Program-made: the position numbers and the translations under genes
DNA from: Paramarasmius palmivorus
Taxonomy: Eukaryota > Basidiomycota > Agaricomycetes > Agaricales > Marasmiaceae
Assembly (NCBI GenBank): GCA_037176845.1
Contig: JAYKXP010000216.1
Span: 1 to 61,558, forward strand
DNA: 61,558 nucleotides
Direction: 5' to 3'
Notes under the pieces: generated by a model
The model's database searches: none
Seen by the model: the letters and a program-made list of their open reading frames with translations, nothing else
What the model was told of the DNA's origin: nothing
Shown: one piece after another, positions 43,073 to 54,543 of the stretch
Position numbering within the stretch: position 1 is the stretch's first letter
Layout: every line of letters begins with the position of its first letter

Positions 43073-44631
43073 TCAAGCAACCTTAACAACCACCCTTCCG
43101 ACATGCGCCTGACTCTCCAAATACGCAAACGCTTCTTTAGCTTGATCGAACGAGAACACTTTGTCAATGACAGGATGTGTAACCTCCGGGTTGGCTTGAA
43201 TCAATCTGTTCATGTCTTCAAATCTACGCTCCAGGCTCAGTACGACTCCAAGCTGATATTCACGAGGAAGACACGATACTTACTGAGCAACCGAACCAAC
43301 CTGAATCCCACGGATTGCCGAAGCCTTGCGGATACTCTGCATAACCACATCACCTTGTCCAGCACCAGCACCAAACTACACACCGCAAAAAAAAAGTCAG
43401 CACCAAACCCCCAAACTCGCGCCAACGCAGACACACTTACCCCGCCAACAATCCCAATCGTATGAATCCAACCATGATACCTCACAGCCGACATACTCTT
43501 TGTCAACGTCTCTGGTCCGCCAACTTCAACGACATGATCGACACCTCTTCCGTTCGTCGCCTCCAAGACCTTCTTGTCCCAATCAGGCTCGTTTTGGTAG
43601 TTGATGAGATACTTGGCTCCGAGTTTCTTCGCGATCGCGAGTTTGGCGTCGGAGGAAGAGGTGGCGATGACGGTTGCGCCCGACGCTACAGCGAATTGGA
43701 GAGCGAAGCTGTTGAATTAGATGAGGGGTGCGAAGAAGTGAGATGGACCGGGGAGGTGGAAACTTGGACGTACAGTGATACACCTCCGGTACCAAGAACC
43801 AGAACAGTATCGCCGGATTTCAAAGGTACGGGTCCGTGGAGAGCGTTGTATGCCGTTACAGCGGCGCATCTGAATATTCAGAATCATTAGCACTCCCGCC
43901 AACTTCAGAACAAAGGAAACGACACGACGTACGGTAAAGTCGAAGCCTCCTCAAACGACAAGTGGTCGGGGATCCTCACGAGGGACTACACGCCCCCACG
44001 TGTCATCAACGCCAGTACTGACCCCAAGAAAAAGAGAAAACACCCACATGAGGCTTCACCACCTTGTACTGCGTCAACATCCCATGAATCTGCCCACCAT
44101 ATCCGGTGCATTGGATTTCGGGTGTGATATCTCCAGCAACATGATCCGCATAAAAGTTGGCACAGACACGGTCGCCTATCTTCCATCCTTTAACGTCTTG
44201 CCCAATAGCGACGATTTCGCCTGCCATGTCAGACGCGGGGACGAGGTCTTTAGGTGGACTGGTGCAGGCGTAGGTTTAGGTTTAGTAGGTGGTAAAGTAA
44301 AGAAGGAAGAAGAGACTTACTTGACAGGGTGTTGTCCATTTGCGATGATAAGGTCGCGTTGCTGTGAGATTAAAATCAGGGCTTGGTAGATATAGCCTGA
44401 CATAGCTAGTTAGAGCAACATACGTTGAGAGTAACCGCGTGGATCTTGACGAGTACTTCAGAGGATTTGGGTGGCACGAGTGGCACTTGTCGAGTTTTGA
44501 GGTTTTTGTATGAACTGATCTGGGTATCGGGTTGTCAGATCCAAATTCGTCGTTCGAGTCTGTATACTCGGGCAAGAAAAGACACACACCTCTGGTAGGT
44601 AGTATTCACGAGTAGTGGTTGGAATAGCCAT
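43073..44631 (-). CDS. zinc-free medium-chain dehydrogenase/reductase (copy 1, intact)
   Basis: About 350 residues from nine short exons, start ATG at 44631 (MAIPTTTREYYLPE), stop at 43073. All eight introns keep frame. The order is that of the quinone-oxidoreductase-like MDR superfamily: N-terminal GroES-like part (EVLVKIHAVTLN, RDLIIANG, DMAGEIVAIG), then the Rossmann nucleotide-binding motif VLVLGTGGVSLFALQFA, then GRGVDHVVEVGG and a C-terminal FDQAKEAFAYLESQAHVGR. The GHE catalytic-zinc motif is replaced by AGE and no cysteine cluster for structural zinc is present. It is therefore probably an NADPH-dependent oxidoreductase without zinc; the substrate is unknown. First of three copies in a tandem segmental array. 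Confidence 0.86.
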
Positions 44632-46081
44632 TGTCCTCAACGAAGGATAGCCAATCGAGTTATAAACCCAAAGAACTTTGTATTGCTGACTCGGTTTATT
44701 GAGTTTGCTGACTGAGAAATGTCCTTAGCGAAGAACATCCTCGCAGGGTGTCACCGACGAACACCGAATGTACATGAGGGGTACATACGTGAGCGAGAAT
44801 ACCGACCAGCGCTCGCGAAATTAAATGCCCTCCACAGACATTATTTGAATTGTGTGAACCTTGAAAAGAGTTATGTGAGCGTAAAGCTAGTAGTGAGATG
44901 AGATGCCTACCATACCGAATTCAACCCCAAGATGAAGAATAAGACCCTAGCAGGCCAATGAATGCTCGGTAGGGAGAAGCGATGGCACTAAAAAAATTCT
45001 TTGGAGCCGAGTAAGATAAATGTCTCTGTGGCTGATGTGTCGATAAGATAAAATCGCTCACGGCGTTTGCGGCGGGTCGTTGATTCTTTGACGCGTTTTG
45101 AAGTCAGAATTCGAGAAACTTGTACCAGCCCCATCTCGACAACCAGAGCATCATAGACCAGGGATTGTGATATGTGTGTGTGCTGTGTGACAACGCTACA
45201 TCATGACGATTCCGGAGCTCTAGGTCCGAACTTGGTCTGAGCTCCGGCCAAGAAATCATAGTTGGGCCAGAGCTCAAGTGACCAGTCCTGTTCAGTGGTT
45301 CTCCGGTGAAGAAGATAGTACAAAGATACGAGTTGTAATGGTGTAGGTTGCGGTAGAGGAAAGAAATAGCGTGGAAAAAAAGCAGCATGCGCAACCGCCC
45401 GGCGTCAAACTTCTTTTCCTTACCATCACGATCGTGCAAGCAAATTTGGCAGAACTGCATACACAATCCCTGTTCTACGCAAAATATTTATCACAAGCAT
45501 GCTCAGGCGTACAACGGGAGAAGGGAACGGGCCGAGGGTGAGATATTACGAAGGGAAATAGAATATCGTGGGGTATGGAGTCAAGGTATGTTTCTGAGCC
45601 CTACACCCAGAGCAAACAGTCAATTTCTCAATAGGAGTCGGTCGCGTCATATCATTGTGCTGCGCTTTTTGCATTCAAACCGCGATGTCTACTCAGCGCT
45701 GGCAAGGGTACGGTAAAATCCCATATTCACCTGTCAGATATTGTCTCTAATGTTCTCAGAACTCGATAGCATGGCCCTTCCTAGGGCTGCTGCACTCAGT
45801 CTCACTGCGCACTTCTCGCAGATGTCGCAGAACAACCCGTGCGTGTTCCATAGGCGCCCTCGAATGACGAAGACATTGTATAGCAGCAAGTTGGCGTTCT
45901 TTTCCTTAGGAATGACAGGTGGCTTGCAGGTGGAAATGGCATGCTATCTGGGGAAGAATTTTCTTATGTTTGTCGTTGTGGATGCCGGGGAAGAGGGAAC
46001 GTAGTAGGAGTCTGCAGGTCGACACATTGCATATCCTTTTCATCTTGACCCCTCAACGTTCCTCAACCTTCTCTCTAGACT
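44632..46081. repeat. spacer of the duplicated dehydrogenase-NACHT unit, copy 1
   Basis: About 1.45 kb nearly identical to 49939-51403. It must hold the divergent promoters of the dehydrogenase and the NACHT gene. Open frames of 100-120 codons occur on both strands in both copies but have no domain and overlap each other, so I do not call genes. Confidence 0.8.
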
Positions 46082-46620
46082 AGACCCCAGTTTCATTATA
46101 GTGGCTCTGGGAATCTAAGTGTCGGCGGAGACGCTCGGAACGACGTCGGACGTGATCAGTATATCAACTATTTTAGTTATTCCGGTGAGCTCTGTTCAGC
46201 CCAGGTTTTTTGGCGTTCAATGACTGATATAGATACACCAAGGTGTAGATGTTGCTGGTATACCTCCCATTCTCTTGGAACGTGTCGCTGTCAATGCGTT
46301 TCTTGATGCAAAACAGCGTTCACCCCAGCCAAAATGCCACTCACAGACTAGGGTTCAAGTGCTGGAAAACTTGAGCCAGTGGGCTAAAGTGAAATGGGGA
46401 AAAGGGTATGCTGGGTTAGCGGCTCTGCGGTGTTGGAAAATCTGCGATTGCCCAGACATTCTCGGAGACGCATCAGGGTGAACTGGCCGCAGCGTTTTGC
46501 TTTTCTTGGGACGACCCAACACGCAATAGTTTCTCGTCCCGACTATCGCTTACCAACTCTGCACGTCATCGGATTCGAGGCTATATTCGTCATGATTCAC
46601 ACATCTCACCATGGCTTTTG
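46082..46620 (+). pseudogene. relic of N5-type NACHT gene, N-terminal part
   Basis: Matches the first exons of N5 (51404). The N-terminal segment is readable (SGNLSVGGDARNDV), but the start ATG has been lost by a small deletion. The intron, linker and Walker A region (SGSAVLENLRLP in place of SGSVGVGKSAIA) carry frameshifts. Homology stops near 46620, just after the sequence equivalent to the start of the NACHT core. The C-terminal end of the same gene survives at 48001-48310. Confidence 0.85.
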
Positions 46621-46889
46621 ATTGATGATAATAATAATCAAATTTATAAATTGACTATACTTCACAGTCAATTTCTTTGTTTCTGGTCTTCAAAATTGCT
46701 TCAAAATATTCTTTTCCAGGCGTGTAACTGACATGCGTCATCGTGCACGTCGGAAACCAATCGGAACTGCAGTCTGCGCAGATCAAGGCTATACCATTTT
46801 CGGTATATGATCTTGACCTTTGACCCCATCTGACTAGGGTGGTCTGACTCGAGTCAAAGCCTAAATATTAAGGCCTAAGTATTTAAATA

Positions 46890-47744
46890 ATGATCAAGGC
46901 CTGTCCATCGACACCCATCACTACCCAGGTTGGCTCTCACCGTTTGGTTTTAGACTACCCCAACTCAAATTCCGAGTCATCACTACCACTCATGGGCGGT
47001 TCATTCTGGCTCTACGCATACCAAATAGACGAGGACGACGAGGACGAGTTTGACTACGATGACGACGGAAGCCTCCCTTTCTGCTACAGCCAACCCTTTT
47101 CCTACAGTTACCGTGGCTTGCACTGGATGAAAGGTGAAGTCCTTCGCGGCGCCATAGCCTATATCCAATCCCTCCAAAACGCCAAGAAGAAAAACATCGA
47201 GGGTGCATGCCAGTTCTATATCGATGCTGGTATCAAAACCATCGACATCAACGAAACTGACGAAGAGGCGGTTGAAAGCGCGACCCCTGTGCTTGCGTCC
47301 GCTTTGCGCACAGCGAACAAGTGGGTTAGGACCCCTAGATCGCATGATATCATTAGTTTGTTGGATAATGCCAGAGCCAGTGGCCTCTTTGCGGGCGTTG
47401 GAGACGTGGGGGGTCTTCTCTCAGGCACCAGTGGTAGCATGGGACCAGTCAACCTCGACGACGTGGTGGACACCAATTATCACACTCAGGAGCTCGCCAA
47501 GCTCGCCAACTGCCCGATCGAGCTGGATAAGGCAGGTCTACGGGGGTTGTACGAATTTATGCAGATTTCGGATAGTTACCAGACGATCTATTCTGACCAA
47601 GCGCAGATGATGGCGCCGGTTCTGGATAAGATTTTGCCATTCTTGAAGAAGGACAAGAAGGGAGAGGATGCAACGGAGATGGTAATCGAGTTCAGCAACT
47701 TGTTGAAGAAGTGTATCGGGGATAAAAGGGTCATTCGAGGCTAA
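46890..47744 (+). CDS. orphan protein, unknown function
   Basis: A 284-codon frame without introns, start at 46890 (an internal ATG at 46992, MGGSFWLYAYQ, is an alternative). I do not recognise the family. It has an acidic stretch (DEDDEDEFDYDDDGS) at about residues 49-63, and then a region that looks helical. A Gly/Ser-rich segment (GVGDVGGLLSGTSGSMG) and a lysine-rich C-terminal part (LPFLKKDKKGED) follow. There is no signal peptide or membrane segment. The gene lies exactly where the middle of a NACHT relic is missing, so it arrived by insertion or replacement. The sequence just upstream contains a 9-bp inverted repeat (AAATTGACT / AGTCAATTT, about 46655-46682). Confidence 0.55.
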   Translation: MIKACPSTPITTQVGSHRLVLDYPNSNSESSLPLMGGSFWLYAYQIDEDDEDEFDYDDDGSLPFCYSQPFSYSYRGLHWMKGEVLRGAIAYIQSLQNAKKKNIEGACQFYIDAGIKTIDINETDEEAVESATPVLASALRTANKWVRTPRSHDIISLLDNARASGLFAGVGDVGGLLSGTSGSMGPVNLDDVVDTNYHTQELAKLANCPIELDKAGLRGLYEFMQISDSYQTIYSDQAQMMAPVLDKILPFLKKDKKGEDATEMVIEFSNLLKKCIGDKRVIRG

Positions 47745-48000
47745 AGCACCCGACTCTGTTTGTATTATTCATTAACCAAGTTCCTCGCGTATCCACCATC
47801 GTATCGCAAACGTAGCCTGTTCACTTATCACTAGCCTGGACGAATTGGAAAAGTTGGGGAATCTTTCAACCGGACCCGAATTCACGCTATATGAATCTGC
47901 TTTGTCTTGACTGTTTTCAGATAACAATTAAATGTACGAGTTGTAACGGCGGCGGTGGGGGAGAGAAATAGCGCGGAGAAATAAACTTGAGGCTTAAGCG

Positions 48001-48310
48001 GCACCTCCTAGTACAACGGAATCCCCAGCTCAACGACCTCAAGATGGTGTATTAAATAAGTCTTCTGCTACACAACCTCAGAACTTAATGGGATCAGAGG
48101 AATCAACAACGCAGGAGCTTACCATCCACACCGGGTGTCTCTGACCCCACGTCTCAGCCTCTTTCAACACTGGCACGATTGTCAAACAAGAGCCATCTAC
48201 GCAGTACCGTCACTACGAGTCCACCGGATGAACAAACTTCAAGTGATTAGCAGTCGAAGGATGGGTTTTGCGCTTGGTTAAAACGTTTATTCTGTTGCTG
48301 TTGCTGTTGG
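48001..48310 (+). pseudogene. relic of N5-type NACHT gene, C-terminal tail
   Basis: Matches 54095-54405, the end of the N5 reading region. It includes the Ser/Pro-rich tail (GVSDPTSQPLSTP) and the final FCAWLKRLF-polycysteine end. Small indels and stops break the frame. With 46082-46620 it defines a NACHT gene whose centre of about 1.4 kb has been replaced. Confidence 0.8.
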
Positions 48311-48419
48311 CACCGTCACTAGTGAACGATCTTCAGTCACATTTATATATATTATACATAGATTGTGATTACATTCATTCGCCTAGATACTTCCTTTTCT
48401 TTGCTGTTTTGGTCTGTAT

Positions 48420-49938
48420 TTATGCAACCTTGATTACAACCTTGCCAACATGTGCTTGACTCTCCAAATGCGCATATGCCTCCTTGGCTTCATCGAACGA
48501 GAATACCTTGTCGATGACGGGGCGCGTAACGTCTGGGTTGGCTCGAATGAGTCTATTCATGTCCTCAAATCTACGCCCGAAGTTGAGTATGTTATCTCGC
48601 TATTCATGAGTTGACTTACTGAGCAACTGAACCAATCTGGATCCCACGAATAGAGAAAGCCTTGCGGATACTCTGAATGATCACATTCTCTTGTCCGGAA
48701 CCCGCCTGCGCACGGCGTAGAAAGTCAGTTCCAAACATAAATTCACGGCCGATGCACTTACCCCACTGACGAATCCAATTGTATGGATCCAGCCGTGATA
48801 TCTCACAGCCGACATGGACTTTTCCAATGTTCCCGGCCCACCAACTTCGATGACATGGTCAACACCTCTTCCATTTGTCACTTCCAAGACCTTCTTATCC
48901 CAATCAGGATCATTCTTGTAGTTGATCAGATGCTTGGCTCCGAGTTTCTTCGCAATGGCGAGTTTGGCATCGGAGGAAGAGGTGGCGATGACGGTTACGC
49001 CGGATGCTACGGCGAATTGGAGAGCAAAGCTGCTAAATTAGATGAGGGGTGCGAAGAAGTGAGATGGACCGGGAAGACGGAAACTTGAACGTACACTCCA
49101 GTACCGAGAACCAGAACGGTATCGCCAGATTTCAAAGGTACCGGTCCATGGAGAGCGTTGTATGCTGTTACAGCAGCGCATCTAGTTGTTCAGAATCATA
49201 AGCATTCCTGTCAACCTCAGAACAAAGGAAGCGACACGACGCACGGTAAAGTCGAAGCCTCCTCGAACGACAAGTGGTCGGGGATCCTCACGAGGGACTG
49301 CACGCCCCCACGTGTCATCAACACCAGTACTGAACGCAAGAGAAAAGGCAAACACCCACATTAGGCTTCATCGCCTTATATTCCGTCAACATCCCGTGAA
49401 TCTGTCCACCATATCAAGTACATTGGATTTCGGGTATGATATCTCCAGCAACATGATCTGCATAAAAGTTGGCACAGACACGATCGCCTATTTTTCATCC
49501 TGTAACGTCTTGCCCAATAGCGACAATTTCGCCTGCCATGTCGGAGGCGGAGACGAGATCTTTAGGCGGGATGGTACGGATGTAGGTTGTTGGTGGTGGT
49601 AAGGCAAGGAGGTGAGAAGAGACTTACTTGACAGGGTGTTGTCCATTTGCGATGATAAGGTCGCGTCGCTGTGAGATTAAAATAAGGGTTTGGTAGATAT
49701 AGCCTGACATGGCTAGTGAGAGCAACATACGTTGAGAGTAACCGCGTGGATCTTGACGAGTACTTCGGAGGATTTGGGTGGCACGAGTGGCACTTGTCGA
49801 GTTTTGAGGTTTTTGTATGAGCTGATCTGGGTATCGGGTCGTCAGATTCAAGTCTGTCGTTCGAGTCCGTATACTCGGGCAAGGAAAGACACACACCTCT
49901 GGTAGGTAGTATTCACGAGTAGTGGTTGGAGTAGCCAT
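48420..49938 (-). pseudogene. medium-chain dehydrogenase/reductase copy 2 (nonsense mutations)
   Basis: Same gene structure as copy 1 (start ATG at 49938, MATPTTTREYYLPE). At least two sense codons have become TGA: the tryptophan of KGWKIGD (49495-49497) and a glycine of CTGYGG (49414-49416). There is also a 9-nt deletion next to the Rossmann GTGG motif. The 5' half is nearly identical to copy 1, while the 3' half (48420-48900) is nearly identical to copy 3. Confidence 0.86.
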
Positions 49939-51403
49939 TGTCCTCAACAAAGGATAGCTAATCGAGTTATAAACCCAAAGAACTTTGTATTGCTGACTCG
50001 GTTTATTGAGTTTGCTGACTGAGATACGTCCTTAGCGAAGAGTATCCTCGCAGGATGTCACCGACGAACACCGTATGTGCATGACGGGTACATGCGTGAG
50101 CGAGAATACCGACCAGCGCTCGCGAAATTAAATGCCCTCTACAAACATTTTTTGAATTGTGTGAACCTTGAAAAGGGTTATGTGAGCGTAAAGCTAGTAG
50201 TGAAATGAGATGCCTACCATGCCAAATCCAACCCCAAGATGAAGAATAAGACCCTAGCAGGCCAATGAATGCCTCGGTAGGGAGAAGCGATGGCACCAAA
50301 AAAATTCTTTGGAGCCGAGTAAGATAAATGTCTCTGTGGCTGATGTGTCGATAAAATAAGATCGCTCGCGGCGTTTGCGATGGATTCTTTGATGCGTTTT
50401 GAAGTCAGAATTCGAGAAACTTGTGCCAGCCCCATATCGACAAGCAGAGCATCATAGACCATGGATTGTGATATGTGTGTGTGCTGTGTGACAACGCTAC
50501 ATCATGGCGATGGAGGAGAAGCTCTAGGTCCGAACTTGGTCTGAGCTCCGGCCAAGAAATCATAGTTGGGCCAGAGCTCAAGTGACCAGTCCTGTTCATT
50601 GGTTCGAGTCCGGTGAAGAAGATAATACAAAGATACGAGTTGTAATGGTGTAGGTTGCGGTAGAGGAAAGAAATAGCGTGGAAAAAAAGCAGCATGCGCA
50701 ACTGCCCGGCGTCAAACTTCTTTTCCTTACCATCACGATCGTGCAAGCAAATTTGGGAAAACTGCATACACAGTCCCTGTTCTACGCAAAATATTCATCA
50801 CAAGCATGCTCAGGCGTACAATGAGAGAAGGGAACTGGCCGAGGATGAGGTATTACGAAGGGAAATAGAATATCGTGGGGTATGGAGTCAAGGTATGTTT
50901 CTGAGCCCTACACCCAGAGCAAATAGTCAGACTTTGAATAGGGTCGGTCACGTCATATCATTGTGCTGCGCTTTTTGTATTCAAACCGCGATGTCTGCTC
51001 AGCGCTGGCAAAGGTACAATCAAAATCCCACCTGCCACATATTGTCTCTAATGTTCTCAAAACTCATTAGCATGGCCCTTCCTAGGGCTGCTGCACTCGG
51101 CCTCACTGCGTACTTCTGGAGACACGCAGATGACGCAGAACAACTCGGGCGTTTTCCATAGGCGCCCTCGAATGACGAAGACATTGTATAGCAGCAAGTT
51201 GGCGCTCTTTTTTAGGAATGACAGGTGGCTTGCAGGTGGAAATGGCATGTTATCTGGAGAAGAGTTATGTTTGTCATTGTGGATGCTGGGGACCGGGCAG
51301 TGAAGGGGGAACCTAGGAGTCTGCAGGTCGACACATTGCATATCCTTTTCATCTTGACCCCCCTCAACCTTCTCTCCCGGCAAACATTCTAGACCCCAGT
51401 TTC
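49939..51403. repeat. spacer of the duplicated dehydrogenase-NACHT unit, copy 2
   Basis: Near-identical to 44632-46081, with small indels (for example an extra AGGAGAA near 50514 and a TTCGAG near 50605). Functional content should be the divergent promoters of the dehydrogenase pseudogene and N5. Confidence 0.8.
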
Positions 51404-53853
51404 ATGGCCTATAATGGCTCTGGGAATCTGAGTGTCGGCGGAGATGCTCGGAACGACGTCCGAGGTGACCAGTACATCAATAACTATTTCAATAATCCTG
51501 GTACGCTTTTGACCGTAGCAAGCCTTTTGGACACTGTTACTTACGCACTAAGCTATAGATGTTACTCACATCCCCCGATCCCTCTTAAAACGGGTTGCTG
51601 TCAACGCGACTCTCGATGCAGGACAACGTGCACCCCCACCAAAATGCCATCCCGAAACGCGCGTCAAAGTGCTAGATGAATTGGATCAGTGGGTTAGGGA
51701 TAAAGGCATAACAAGGGTGTATTGGGTTAGCGGCTCCGTTGGAGTTGGAAAGTCTGCGATTGCACAGACGTTTTCGGAAACACATCAAAGAGAATTGGCT
51801 GCGGCATTTTTCTTCTCTCGCGAGGATACGACCCGGAACACTTTGGAGTTGTTCGTCACAACCATTGCATATCAGCTTTGCACATCGGACGCACTTCGAA
51901 ATGTTGTGGGTCCGTTTGTCATCGACGCAATTCGTGCCAACCCTCGTATCTTTGACACTTCATTCGAGAACCAATTTCGCGAGTTAGTAATCAAACCGTG
52001 GCTAAAAGTGGACGACACTCAACGCCGTCATCTTCCGTACCTCTTCGTTGTCGACGGAATCGACGAATGTATCGGTATTCAGGAGCAGAAAAGAATCATG
52101 GACATCATTGATATTGGTGTTATGTTTACGACACCTTCTCCTTTCCTATTCCTGCTACTCAGCCGCCCTGAACCAGAAATACACCATAGCTTCATTACGG
52201 CAGGCTTTCCCTTCAAAACGCTTCCCATATCGGATACAACTGTCCGATTCTTGGGGAGTTTCTCTGAGTCAGACCTTGACATCGAGAGATTTTTCAAGGA
52301 AAAGTTTTCTCAGCTTAGGGAGAAACACCGCGGGATTCTACCAAGTCAAGAACTATGGCCAAGCGACGAGAACATTCGGAAACTCGTTTGGAGAGCCAGC
52401 GGACAGTTCATCTTTGCAGTAACCGTCATCAACTATGTCGATACGGTGGAAACGCCTCCTCAGGAACGGTTGGAGACGATTCTGTCCACACGGACAGAAA
52501 AACATCTAGAATCCCAGTCCCCTTATCATAACTTGGATTTGTTATACAGACAGATTCTATCGACTTGCCAACATTGGAAGAATGTTCGCCTCGTCCTCAG
52601 GTTTCTCCTCACGCCCAATCCTATTGATATGTTTACGCCATCTCGGGATAGCTGGCGTTCGTTGACAATGATTGCGGGCCTTTTAAAACAGTCCGTCGCA
52701 GATATCCACGGCTACATGTCCAGGTTGCACTCCGTGATACATGTACCAAGAGACGCAAATCTTAGCATACGTATCTTGCATGCCTCCTTCGCAGAGTTCC
52801 TTCTTGATCGCACTCGCTCGAGGGAATACTGCATTTCTAGATTACCTGGATCGGAATACTGCGATCTGGTAGCCGCGCTGCTCCTTCGCACGCTCTCTGC
52901 CTTCACAGCATCATATCCCGGAAACCCACAGTCACCATCCGGTCTGTCTGCATGGCAAAACAAGCTCGATGTAATGGACGAATTGACAAAAACCTCTCTT
53001 TATTGGTGGCCAGAGTATTGTCTTCGGGTCACTTCTCCCAGTGGAGACCTGATAAAAGGACTCAATGCATTTGATCCATATGCGGTCGCAGCCATGCTAC
53101 TTGTTCGCATCAGGGATGTTAGTGGGCGTCTGCAGAAATGGAAAGAATGTTTGGACCGAGCAAAGGTCTGTAACCCATGCTATGGATTGTGTTATCATCT
53201 TATTGATCTTTCCTCAGTCCCTAGGCAACCTTGCGCCGAAGAGATTTGTCCAGAAGCTGGAGGCATTTCTCCGCGGATTCGACGTTAGCATTCCTGATAT
53301 CTCGCAGCCCTCACGACGCACCTTCAGCACAAAGGATGGAGATTTTGGGAAAACTCTGGGTGAATTCATTCGGCGTACGAGCCAGGAGTCAACTCTGTCA
53401 ACCAAGCCTTATCCGATGGTATTACCTATTGCAAAGAAAAGATCCGATGCGGTTCGTCAGTCTCGGGATGATACCACCAAAACGAGTGACGATGTGGCCA
53501 AGGAACTGCATAGTGCTCAGCCATTGGTTGAGGTATGCCTCGTCTGCGGATTCAATGCTCGAAATATGTAACTAACGACGAGCACATCCATTCAGGAGAA
53601 AGATGCAGATGTCCTGCCTGGAGTGGATCACGCTCAGTTACAGATATCTGGACCCCCAAGCGATCCCAGCAATATCGATACTAATAATCCATCAAGCCCT
53701 CCTGACAGCGGTAGGGGACAAGCAACTCAGGGCAATGGCAAAGGTAGAAGGATAGTTGGCACAGGGCATGCCAATGGGACAAGTAGTCATTTACCAGTAT
53801 CGGAGACCAATGGTGCGGGGCGATCATTTTATATGCAAGAGTATTCCAAATGA
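51404..53853 (+). CDS. N5: NACHT STAND NTPase of the dehydrogenase-linked unit
   Basis: Predicted 758 residues. Exons: 51404-51500, 51559-53165, 53218-53532 and 53596-53853; all junctions keep frame, and the donor at 53166 (GTCTGT) is weak. The N-terminus has a glycine-rich doubled motif (SVGGDARNDVRGDQYINN). NACHT: Walker A GSVGVGKSAIA, Walker B FVVDGIDEC, LLLSRPEPEI. One post-NACHT module follows (HASFAEFLLDRTRS), not several as in N1, N2 and N4. The remainder is a low-complexity, Ser/Pro/Gln-rich region without known domains. The frame stops at a TGA (51-53 of 538xx: 53851-53853), but the same frame continues to 54405. Relation to the relics at 46082 and 48001 is clear. Confidence 0.8.
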
Positions 53854-54405
53854 CAAGTGCTCCTAGCGCAGGGTTCGCGTGCTGTGATTCGAGCTGCTTC
53901 TCAGGGGAACCACAATCGCCTTGAGGATAAACGAGTTACCCCGACGACGCATTCCTCTACAGGCCCTGTGTTCGACCCGTTTGAAGGTCACACGATCGCT
54001 ACCGGGGCATACACCCCTCCTTCATCTCAGGTATTGATAAACGATGAAGTTAAGGCACGTTCGACTCGTGGTGGCACCCACGAAACCTCACATGCTAGTA
54101 CATCGGAATCCCCAGCTCAACAACTCAAAACTCAAGATGATGTATTAAAGAAGTCTTCTTCTACACAAGCTCAGACAGAGCCTAGTGGGGGCAGAGAAAT
54201 GAACAACGCAGGACCTTCAGCTGCACCATCTCCACCTTCGGGTGTCTCTGACCCCACGTCTCAGCCTCTTTCAACACCAGATGAGAGCCATCTACCCAGT
54301 ACGAGTCCACAGGCTAAAGAAACTCCAGGTGATCAGCAAGTTGTGGGTCAGCAGTCGAAGGACGGATTTTGCGCTTGGTTGAAACGTTTATTCTGTTGCT
54401 GTTAA
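53854..54405 (+). other. in-frame extension of N5 ending in a polycysteine tail
   Basis: Directly after the TGA at 53851-53853 the same frame stays open for 183 codons. They are rich in Ser, Pro, Thr and Gln (PTTHSSTGPVFDP, PPSGVSDPTSQPLSTPDE) and end in FCAWLKRLFCCC. Basic residues followed by terminal cysteines suggest lipid anchoring (palmitoylation or prenylation), which is inference. The relic at 48001-48310 preserves the same tail, so this was once coding. Either the TGA is a recent nonsense mutation, or an intron removes it (one candidate runs from GTAGTC near 53781 to GCAG near 53871). Confidence 0.6.
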
Positions 54406-54543
54406 CACCGTCACCAACGAATGACGCCTCTGCGTGATTAAACCTGCTTCTGATGTTGAACCATCTTCACGGTTACTTCATATATATCATACATAATGTT
54501 TAAATTTCCTTAGATACTTCCTTTTCGCTGTTTTTATCTGTAT

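Noticed and set aside
45104..45716. Overlapping frames of 109-120 codons on both strands of the duplicated spacer (also 50405-51161)
   Set aside because: They persist in both copies only because the DNA is duplicated almost without change. They overlap on opposite strands and carry no domain.
47001..47610. Frames overlapping the orphan 284-codon gene on the other strand and in another frame
   Set aside because: They are shadows of the longer frame, which has the better start, length and composition.
50595..50620. GGTTCGAGTCC, a perfect match to a tRNA T-loop (B box)
   Set aside because: No A box, anticodon arm or acceptor stem can be formed around it, and the duplicated spacer copy near 45295 lacks the motif.
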